Origin: Halanaerobiales bacterium
Lineage (GTDB): Bacteria; Bacillota; Halanaerobiia; Halanaerobiales; JADQBU01
Length of the DNA stretch: 8,489 bases
Assembly: GCA_016278435.1 (NCBI GenBank)
Contig: JADQBU010000266.1
Span: 1 to 8,489 of the forward strand
Reading direction: 5' to 3'
Positions 1 through 5,468 of this stretch are shown one piece after another. Both the position numbers and the translations under genes were made by a program. A model generated the notes under the pieces. It was not told the DNA's origin. It did not search any database and worked only from the letters and a program-made list of their open reading frames with translations. Numbering within the stretch: the first letter of the stretch is position 1; each line of letters begins with the position of its first letter.

Positions 1-315
1 GAGGTTGAAAGCAATAAGATTAAATTACTGGAAACCCTGGGTGCAAAAAAGAGACAGATTCTATTTAAGGTAATATTACCGGCCAGTATTCCTACCATAT
101 TTGCTGCCCTTAAGGTGAGTATTGGACTATCACTGGTCGGCACAATAGTTGGAGAATTTCTTGTCTCCAGAGCTGGACTGGGATATCTTATCGTATATGG
201 TGGGCAGGTCTTTAACCTGCATCTGGTGATGACCAGTCTGATTATTTTAAGTATAATTGCCGGATTAATGTATTATCTGATAACAGTCCTGGAAAAAATA
301 TTTGTTAAATGGTAA
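1..315 (+). CDS. ABC transporter permease, nitrate/sulfonate/taurine type (3' part only)
   Basis: This is the last 104 codons of an inner-membrane permease that would pass a small solute across the membrane with a cognate ATPase and binding protein. The reading frame is open from base 1, so the start lies outside the window. Fragment residues 11-36 carry the EAA-type loop (ETLGAKKRQI, then VILPASIPTI) that docks on the ATPase. Hydrophobic segments follow at about fragment residues 36-55 and 76-97. The tract GEFLVSRAGLGYLI is typical of the SsuC/TauC/ThiX group of BPD transport permeases. The substrate cannot be told from this end alone; sulfonates, nitrate, taurine or thiamine precursors are all possible. 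An internal GTG at 115 could be mistaken for a start, but the EAA loop upstream is clearly coding. The gene is followed by a strong terminator and so ends its operon. Confidence 0.88.
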   Translation, partial: EVESNKIKLLETLGAKKRQILFKVILPASIPTIFAALKVSIGLSLVGTIVGEFLVSRAGLGYLIVYGGQVFNLHLVMTSLIILSIIAGLMYYLITVLEKIFVKW

Positions 316-393
316 GTACTAAATGTTGCATAATTATTTTTAATAAGTTATACTATAACTGTAGTAATCAAGTATTTTAAAATTAGATAGTTA

Positions 394-433
394 AGATGTC
401 ATGGGATAAATATCTCATGACATCTCGTTTTTT
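394..433 (+). terminator. Rho-independent terminator of the ABC transporter operon
   Basis: The arms 394-408 and 411-425 pair over 15 positions with one G-U pair (404 with 415). The innermost pair probably opens to give a 4-base loop. A T run follows at 428-433. It lies 78 bases after the permease stop codon, with no gene between, so it most likely ends that transcript and insulates pgsA. Confidence 0.85.
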
Positions 434-491
434 ATTATCAAGGAAAATAGAAGATTTATTAGAAAAAAGAATTTGTAGAAGAGCAAGAACA

Positions 492-497
492 TATAAT
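492..497 (+). promoter_or_regulatory. possible -10 box upstream of pgsA
   Basis: A perfect TATAAT lies 29 bases before the pgsA start, between the upstream terminator and the gene, where a promoter is expected. The -35 region at the usual 17-base spacing (469-474, GAATTT) matches the consensus poorly. TTGTAG at 473-478 is only 13 bases away. The call therefore rests on the -10 box and its position. Confidence 0.4.
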
Positions 498-526
498 ATT
501 GTTATACCGGCAGGAGGAATTTTTTT

Positions 527-1057
527 ATGAGTTCTTTTGTTCCCAATCTTTTTACATTAATTAGAATTTTGTTGATTCCAGTTTTTATTTTGTTTTTTCT
601 CCAGGACAACTTTTATATTTCCGGTTTTATATTCGTTTTATCTGCAATTACTGATTTTATGGATGGGTATCTGGCCCGTAAATATGACCTGACAACCCAT
701 CTGGGGAAATTACTTGATCCACTTGCTGACAAGTTGACCATTATTAGTATTTTATTTGTTCTGATATATAAAAATATTTTACCAGAATTACTGGCAGTTA
801 TTTTATTAAGCCGGGAGATTTTTATATTATTTGGTTCTGGACTGGCCTACATGCTGGGGATAGATGTGATTAATCCCAGTCCAATTGGTAAGTTATCGAT
901 TGTTATTCTGTATTCTGCTCTTGCCGCCTATCTTTTAAATATTTCCCCTATGGATATGATACTTTTTTATATTGCCGTTCCCCTGAATATAATTTCTGGT
1001 ATAGACTATATTCTGAAAGCATTTCGCAAATCTGGAATATTTTCGCAAATTTTATAG
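527..1057 (+). CDS. pgsA: CDP-diacylglycerol--glycerol-3-phosphate 3-phosphatidyltransferase (PGP synthase)
   Basis: This integral membrane enzyme moves the phosphatidyl group from CDP-diacylglycerol to glycerol-3-phosphate. The product is phosphatidylglycerophosphate, the committed step to phosphatidylglycerol and cardiolipin. The CDP-alcohol phosphatidyltransferase signature is complete at residues 46-68 (DG-x2-AR-x8-G-x3-D-x3-D): D46, G47, A50, R51, G60, D64 and D68. D43 just upstream is also typical. The protein is very hydrophobic, with segments near 8-26, 30-42, 70-95 and 120-165, and its 176 residues fit the family. The ATG is supported by AGGAGG at 512-517 with a 9-base spacer. The N-terminus (VPNLFTLIRILLIP) is the usual start of bacterial PgsA and favours it over the related phosphatidylserine or cardiolipin synthases. 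It may share a transcript with the next gene, 115 bases downstream; I see no terminator between them. Confidence 0.92.
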   Translation: MSSFVPNLFTLIRILLIPVFILFFLQDNFYISGFIFVLSAITDFMDGYLARKYDLTTHLGKLLDPLADKLTIISILFVLIYKNILPELLAVILLSREIFILFGSGLAYMLGIDVINPSPIGKLSIVILYSALAAYLLNISPMDMILFYIAVPLNIISGIDYILKAFRKSGIFSQIL

Positions 1058-1172
1058 AATATTGACGGGATATTTTGAACCCCTCTCGACAAAATAACTA
1101 GATATCTCTAAAGGAAAAAAAAGGTTATTATGGAAATACATATATATAAAGTATCTGGGAGGGGAATTATTT

Positions 1173-2396
1173 ATGGAAGAGAGTGTAAAAGAACTAAATA
1201 AATATAAAAAAGTAATTGACTTATTTAATAAAGAGCAAATTTTGGATCAGAATATAGAAGATTTGCAGCAGAAATTGTGGTATAATTTAATTGAGGTCAG
1301 AAAAGAGTATATTCCCGGAATTCAGAAAGCTATAAGAATAAATTTGTATTTATGTCAGATGTTAGACGAAAAAAAACAGATAAAAAGACTTCTCTCTCCA
1401 CTTTTTCGCTTAAACCACCTTTTTGATCAGAGGTTTTATAAATCTCCCGATAATGTTGAGTCAGGATTAAAAATATTTTATAAAATTTTATACAGCACCT
1501 ATGGTAATCTTGACAACTTTTTAAAAGAAATAAAAATCGCTCAGAACATGATACAATTTTCTCATAAACGGTGTGATAAAGCACTGATTAAACAGTATAA
1601 TTATTTAAAGAATATTACCCTACCTGTTAGAGGCTATGAAAATATGCGACTGGACTTATTTACGATTTTAAAGAAGTTTAATGATCTTTTACCCATTGTC
1701 TCTAATCCTGAATATCTGGTAGAGGTTCTGGAGGAGACTACAGAATTTAAAAAAATTTATATTCTTGAGTATCAAAAAAATCATCTATATTATCAAAATA
1801 GGTTTAATAACTTTCAGCGCAAGATTTATACTCTGCCTGAATACAGGGCCCTGGAGAGACTATCCAGTATTAATGGGCTTCAGTTAAAACCTGTCAAGGA
1901 ATATATTAATTCATTTTTTTCTCACAAATGTGAGGTAGAAAATTTAGAGCAGATTTTACAGAAACAGACCAGGTGTAAATGCGGTTTTAATCTTGGGGAA
2001 AAAATTAATCTACCTTCATTAATTAAGATTATTCCAGTAGTTAAAAAGGGAATTATGTCTTATATCAGGATTTTACAGACTAATGAAGAGGTTAATCGGA
2101 GATTAAAAGAATATCTAAGATATCATCCCAATACCGATATTAAAAAGATTTTATCAATTAACAGTATTGAGGATATAAATGGTCCCGAGATATCCTCTTT
2201 AATCAGCGAAGATCTTATTAGAGATATTAATAAGGCTTTAAACCAGAGAAGGGTAAAAATATCTCTACAGAAACTTGCTCCTGATTTGACAGGAATTTAT
2301 TCCAGATCAGAGCTAAAAATATTAACTAATAAAATTGTGAAATTAATTAATGAGAAAGTGGGGCCTGAAACAACCCTGATTGAAATAACTTTTTAA
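1173..2396 (+). CDS. uncharacterised 407-residue protein with a Cys cluster, possibly DUF6079 tail-like
   Basis: I do not recognise this gene with confidence. The ATG is supported by GGGAGGGG (1157-1164) with an 8-base spacer. The product is Lys/Ile/Leu-rich, looks almost wholly helical, and has no signal peptide or membrane segment, so it is probably cytoplasmic. Its one distinctive patch is residues 251-270, where H251, C253, C268 and C270 could bind a metal and are followed by GF. C62 and C134 are isolated. The order of elements (a helical stretch near 195-215 with spaced Tyr/His, then LPEYRALERLSSI, then the Cys patch ending CxCGF, then more helices) resembles, from memory, the C-terminal part of large DUF6079 proteins linked to BREX/Pgl defence. 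There is no ATPase region. That resemblance is a hypothesis. mtaD begins 34 bases downstream, so the two are likely co-transcribed, but the neighbours are housekeeping genes and do not indicate defence. Confidence 0.8.
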   Translation: MEESVKELNKYKKVIDLFNKEQILDQNIEDLQQKLWYNLIEVRKEYIPGIQKAIRINLYLCQMLDEKKQIKRLLSPLFRLNHLFDQRFYKSPDNVESGLKIFYKILYSTYGNLDNFLKEIKIAQNMIQFSHKRCDKALIKQYNYLKNITLPVRGYENMRLDLFTILKKFNDLLPIVSNPEYLVEVLEETTEFKKIYILEYQKNHLYYQNRFNNFQRKIYTLPEYRALERLSSINGLQLKPVKEYINSFFSHKCEVENLEQILQKQTRCKCGFNLGEKINLPSLIKIIPVVKKGIMSYIRILQTNEEVNRRLKEYLRYHPNTDIKKILSINSIEDINGPEISSLISEDLIRDINKALNQRRVKISLQKLAPDLTGIYSRSELKILTNKIVKLINEKVGPETTLIEITF

Positions 2397-2430
2397 TATG
2401 CATATTTACTAATACAGGGAGTGAAGTCAA

Positions 2431-3723
2431 ATGTCAATATTAATTTCCAGTATTGATGAGATTTATACTTTGGATGAAGAGAAGCAAAGAATTAGTAATG
2501 GACATATTATTATCGAAGACAATAAAATCAGGGAGATAGGTACAAAAAAGAATTATGACCATAGTGAATTTGAACAGATTATAGATGGTAAAGGGAAGAT
2601 TGCCCTACCGGGATTAGTAAATACACATACCCATGCAGCTATGACCTTACTACGTGGCTACGCAGATGACCTGCCACTGGAAACCTGGCTTCAGGAAAAG
2701 ATCTGGCCTTTTGAAGCCAGGCTGACGGCCGGGGATATCTACTGGGGAAGTATGTTGGCCGTTATTGAAATGATTAAAACGGGTACTACTACTTTTTCTG
2801 ATATGTATTTTCAAATGGATAAGGTGGGAAAAGTTGTAAAAGAGACAGGTATCAGGGCAGTACTGAGTCAGGGGCTAATTGAAAGCAATGATGGACAGGA
2901 AGGTCTCCTGGATGCAGTAAGATTTACCCGTGACTGGCAGGGAGAGGCTGACGGCAGAATTACTACAATGATGGGACCACATGCAGTTTATACCTGTAGC
3001 CCGGAATATTTAACTAAAATTAAAGACTTTGCTGCTGAGTTGGATGTCCCGGTTCATATTCATCTGGCTGAAACAAGAAATGAAGTTAAGATTATAAAGA
3101 GGGAATATAACTGTACTCCGGTAGAACTACTAAAGAGGATTGACTTTTTTGACCGCCCGGTTCTGGCAGCTCATTGTGTTCATATTGCAGGAGAAGAGCT
3201 CGACCTGCTGGCTGAAAAAGGTGTAAGTATTGCCCACAATCCAATGAGTAATATGAAATTAAGTAGTGGGGTTGCACCAGTAATCAAAATGTTAAAACGA
3301 GGAATTAATGTATCTCTGGGCTCTGATGGGGTTTCCAGTAATAATAATCTGGATCTGATAGAAGAGGCCCGTTTTGCTTCTTATCTCCAGAAGGTAACAG
3401 AATTTGATCCTACAGTAATGAATATTGAAAAGTTGCTACAGATGTTAACAATTAATGGGGCTGAGGCTCTCCATCTAAAAAAACTGGGCAGGATTGAAGA
3501 AGATTACATGGCTGATTTAATTTTGGTTGATGTAAAGAATAATGTTAGTTATTATCCACATCATCATAATCTTTCAAATTTGCTCTATGCCGGGTCTGGC
3601 CGGGATGTCTCTGATGTAGTTGTTGATGGAAAAGTTTTAATGAAAGACAACAAATTATTAACAATTGATGAAGTTAAAGTATACTATGAAATAAGAAAAA
3701 TAGTTAAAAGATTGACCAGATAA
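2431..3723 (+). CDS. mtaD: 5-methylthioadenosine/S-adenosylhomocysteine deaminase
   Basis: This cytoplasmic metal-dependent amidohydrolase is predicted to deaminate 5'-methylthioadenosine and S-adenosylhomocysteine to the inosine forms, clearing by-products of S-adenosylmethionine use. The fold is visible in order. A short N-terminal beta part ends in LPGLVNTHTHAAM, with metal ligands H66 and H68. HIHLAE follows, with H211 as a ligand and E214 as a catalytic residue. AHCVH comes next, with H248. LGSDGVSSNNN follows, with D299. The C-terminus returns to the beta sandwich (ADLILVDV). The stretch LLRGYADDLPLETWL and the length of 430 residues are typical of MtaD rather than of guanine or cytosine deaminases. 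Other TrzA/AtzB-type hydrolases share the fold, so the exact substrate is less certain than the family. The SD is AGGGAGTGA at 2416-2424. The 34-base gap places it in an operon with the preceding gene. It lies 132 bases before the next gene. Confidence 0.88.
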   Translation: MSILISSIDEIYTLDEEKQRISNGHIIIEDNKIREIGTKKNYDHSEFEQIIDGKGKIALPGLVNTHTHAAMTLLRGYADDLPLETWLQEKIWPFEARLTAGDIYWGSMLAVIEMIKTGTTTFSDMYFQMDKVGKVVKETGIRAVLSQGLIESNDGQEGLLDAVRFTRDWQGEADGRITTMMGPHAVYTCSPEYLTKIKDFAAELDVPVHIHLAETRNEVKIIKREYNCTPVELLKRIDFFDRPVLAAHCVHIAGEELDLLAEKGVSIAHNPMSNMKLSSGVAPVIKMLKRGINVSLGSDGVSSNNNLDLIEEARFASYLQKVTEFDPTVMNIEKLLQMLTINGAEALHLKKLGRIEEDYMADLILVDVKNNVSYYPHHHNLSNLLYAGSGRDVSDVVVDGKVLMKDNKLLTIDEVKVYYEIRKIVKRLTR

Positions 3724-3778
3724 CATCAATTACCAGTTAATATATAGTAAATTAGGCAGGATTTAAAATCTTTATGCA

Positions 3779-3795
3779 GAATTAAGTATTAATTC
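3779..3795 (+). repeat. short AT-rich inverted repeat, possible operator
   Basis: GAATTAA (3779-3785) and TTAATTC (3789-3795) form a perfect 7-bp dyad around a 3-base centre. One more A-T pair (3778 with 3796) extends it. It overlaps the putative -35 region of the gene at 3856, where a repressor could act. In AT-rich DNA such dyads arise by chance, so the regulatory reading is weak. Confidence 0.3.
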
Positions 3796-3821
3796 TCTTG
3801 TAGTAAAATATAAATTATAAT
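3793..3821 (+). promoter_or_regulatory. putative promoter of the zinc-ribbon/RadC-like gene
   Basis: A perfect TATAAT is at 3816-3821. The hexamer TTCTCT at 3793-3798 sits exactly 17 bases upstream and matches the -35 consensus at three positions. The 132-base gap after mtaD suggests a new transcription unit starting here, giving a leader of roughly 25-30 bases before the ATG at 3856. Confidence 0.45.
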
Positions 3822-3855
3822 ATAGGGCAATATCCAATAGAGGGGAGGGGGGAGT

Positions 3856-4590
3856 ATGTTAAACGTATATTGCTGGAGATGTGGAACCAGGATAAATGAG
3901 GATGATATTCTGGGCATTGGTCATTTTGATGAGAATGTGGGCAAGTATCAGGGTAAGGGTTTTATTGCTTTCAGGTGTTCAAACTGTAAAAAGGTTAGAT
4001 ACCAGGTGCTTGACACAAATCTCCTGCCTGAAAAGAGGAAATCTGTTAAAAGGCATAACAATTCTAGCGGTTCTTTTGAAGTAGTAGAGCATACAGATAG
4101 AATTGATATTAATCAGGTAATTGATTTTTATGAGATGCTAAATAATATTGAGACAGTGGATAATTTTCTGGACAGATGTAATATGTCAACAGAGGTTGTT
4201 CATCCTGAAATAAATAAACCTGTAATTCAACCCCTTGATGTTTATAATCTATTTAATGAATTAAATAGTGAGAATGCAAAGAGACTGATGGTACTAACCC
4301 TGGATGAGGAAAATTTCATAATTACCTGGGAATTTATGGGTGATGGGACTAACCAATCTGTTAGTCTGGATCCCAAGGTAATTTACCATACTCCTTTTTT
4401 AATTAATGAAAAGGTATCAGTGATTATAGCTGATAATTTACAGGAGGATTTTAAAAAAGCATCACAGAAGGAAATACTGGTGACAAAGAGACTGATTAAG
4501 GCTGGCAAAATACTGGGAATTAAATTTCTTGATCATATTGTGATAGATAATAATGGTTTTTACAGTTTTGATCAACTGGACTTAATTTAA
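3856..4590 (+). CDS. zinc-ribbon protein with a degenerate RadC/JAB-like domain
   Basis: This 244-residue protein is predicted to be cytoplasmic. Residues 6-44 form a likely zinc ribbon with CxxC knuckles at C6/C9 and C41/C44. A basic, polar linker (about 55-85) and a short helical region (about 84-108) follow. Residues 127-238 align along their length with the RadC branch of the JAB/MPN fold. The LDEENFIITWEFMGDGT strand region, the DPKVIYHTPFLINEKVSVIIA core and the end VTKRLIKAGKILGIKFLDHIVI are close to RadC. The metal site is gone: aligning without gaps on VTKRL, the RadC HNHPSGD...SxxD positions read D193, N194, L195 and E206, so both histidines and the final aspartate are lost. It is probably a binding or scaffold domain, not a peptidase. 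The start is supported by a long G-rich SD region (3842-3854). The gene appears to be transcribed alone, from its own promoter to the hairpin at 4632. Its biological role is unknown. Confidence 0.82.
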   Translation: MLNVYCWRCGTRINEDDILGIGHFDENVGKYQGKGFIAFRCSNCKKVRYQVLDTNLLPEKRKSVKRHNNSSGSFEVVEHTDRIDINQVIDFYEMLNNIETVDNFLDRCNMSTEVVHPEINKPVIQPLDVYNLFNELNSENAKRLMVLTLDEENFIITWEFMGDGTNQSVSLDPKVIYHTPFLINEKVSVIIADNLQEDFKKASQKEILVTKRLIKAGKILGIKFLDHIVIDNNGFYSFDQLDLI

Positions 4591-4631
4591 ATTATTGAAT
4601 TGTAATATTGAACGTAATTAGGTTCTAATCT

Positions 4632-4669
4632 CCCCCTCAGTAAAATATAATTTTTACTGAGGGGGTTTT
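4632..4669 (+). terminator. 14-bp perfect hairpin: terminator and likely SD-sequestering element
   Basis: Arms 4632-4645 and 4652-4665 pair perfectly over 14 bp (five G-C pairs at the base), with the 6-base loop TATAAT at 4646-4651. A short T run (4666-4669) follows. It lies 41 bases after the upstream stop codon and probably ends that transcript. The right arm contains GAGGGGG (4659-4665), the only SD for the next gene, paired with CCCCCTC in the left arm. Any read-through transcript would therefore have its ribosome binding site buried. Confidence 0.75.
4646..4651 (+). promoter_or_regulatory. possible -10 box inside the hairpin loop, for the vWA gene
   Basis: The loop is a consensus TATAAT. 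Transcription from it would begin about 7 bases on, near 4658-4660. The mRNA would then start inside the right arm and lack the left arm, leaving the SD free, with a leader of only about 15 bases. The hexamer TTCTAA at 4623-4628 has the correct 17-base spacing but matches the -35 consensus at only three positions. Confidence 0.35.
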
Positions 4670-4673
4670 GGCT

Positions 4674-5342
4674 ATGAAATATTTACTTGTCGGCCTTTTA
4701 ATCCTGGGTTTGTGTCTGGGTGCTTATTCTGGAATCTGGAAACAGGGGGCCAGAAAGGTTGTCACTCAAAATATTGCACAGGAAGAAAGTCATGATGTTT
4801 ATCTAGAAGTTATCTGGGATGCGTCGGGCAGTATGTGGGGTCGGGAATATGGTGTCGAAAAGATAATTCTTTCCAAAGAGGTTCTGAAAACTCTGGTTGA
4901 AGAGGTGCCGGCCAGTATAAATATGGGACTGAGAATTTTTGGGGCCAGGCGGGTTGGAGATATCAATGACTCCTTTCTGGCAGTACCAATTACCCAGAAC
5001 AGCCGGGGGAAGATCCAGAATTTCATTACAAATATTAAACCACTGGGAAAATCACCAATAGGACTATCCTTGAAAGAGGCAGTTGCTGACCTGGAAAAAT
5101 ATAATGGAAATAAATTTATTTTACTGGTCAGTGATGGAATTGAAAATGGAGATATTCCGCCCCGGGAAATAGTAGATAATATAAAAGAGAAAGGAATTGT
5201 TCTCCATATTATCCACATTGGTGAACTAAACAATGCAGATTTACAGAAAACATTAAAAGATATAGCAGAGATGACCGGCGGAAAATATTTTATATATAAA
5301 GAAAATGAAGAGATTATTCCCACATTTAAAAAATCCGAATAG
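4674..5342 (+). CDS. membrane-anchored von Willebrand factor A (vWA) domain protein
   Basis: This 222-residue protein has one N-terminal hydrophobic segment (about 4-21), read as a signal anchor or uncleaved signal. C14 is preceded by LGL, which is not a good lipobox. The rest is a single vWA domain predicted to lie outside the membrane. The metal-ion-dependent adhesion site is visible as D49-A-S51-G-S53, followed by MWG, and as D154 in LLVSDG. The Thr usually found before Pro is S127 (GKSPIG), a conservative change. Such domains bind protein partners through a divalent metal. The partner is unknown; the UPF0182 gene downstream is a candidate by position only. I chose ATG 4674 over TTG 4668 because GAGGGGG (4659-4665) lies 8 bases from the ATG and only 2 from the TTG. 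Expression may be limited by the hairpin that contains this SD. Confidence 0.85.
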   Translation: MKYLLVGLLILGLCLGAYSGIWKQGARKVVTQNIAQEESHDVYLEVIWDASGSMWGREYGVEKIILSKEVLKTLVEEVPASINMGLRIFGARRVGDINDSFLAVPITQNSRGKIQNFITNIKPLGKSPIGLSLKEAVADLEKYNGNKFILLVSDGIENGDIPPREIVDNIKEKGIVLHIIHIGELNNADLQKTLKDIAEMTGGKYFIYKENEEIIPTFKKSE

Positions 5343-5353
5343 GATTTTTTTTT
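5328..5353 (+). terminator. weak terminator-like hairpin overlapping the vWA stop codon
   Basis: An A-rich left arm (5328-5336, ending ATCC) pairs with GGATTTTTT (5342-5350) around the loop GAATA. The T run extends to 5353. Only two of nine pairs are G-C, so it may be leaky. The TAG stop (5340-5342) lies in the loop and first pair, so translating ribosomes would disrupt it. The downstream gene could be reached by read-through. Confidence 0.35.
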
Positions 5354-5468
5354 GTCATTTTGCAGGAAAATGGATAGATTTAGGGAAATAATATAAAACG
5401 AAACATAAAAATGCTTAAAGCTGGAAAAGATAAAATTAAGCTGTGTTAACAGGGAAGGGGTTTAACCA

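Noticed and set aside
115..315. A separate 66-residue membrane protein starting at GTG 115
   Set aside because: The same frame is open back to base 1 and encodes the EAA loop of an ABC permease, so this is an internal codon of a truncated gene.
1062..1104. Promoter upstream of the 407-residue gene (TTGAAC at 1075-1080 with TAGATA at 1099-1104)
   Set aside because: The -10 is poor, and TTGACG at 1062-1067 has no -10 at a usable distance. Read-through from pgsA explains expression equally well.
4668..4673. TTG at 4668 as the start of the vWA gene
   Set aside because: The SD at 4659-4665 would be only 2 bases away. The ATG at 4674 has an 8-base spacer and adds only a two-codon difference.
4687..4730. 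Lipoprotein signal with C14 of the vWA protein as the lipidated Cys
   Set aside because: The residues before the Cys are LGL; the -1 position is Leu rather than Ala, Gly or Ser, so a plain signal anchor is more likely.
4799..5323. 174-codon open frame on the - strand
   Set aside because: It lies wholly opposite the vWA gene, which has a clear domain, metal-site motif and SD. The antisense product shows no recognisable domain.
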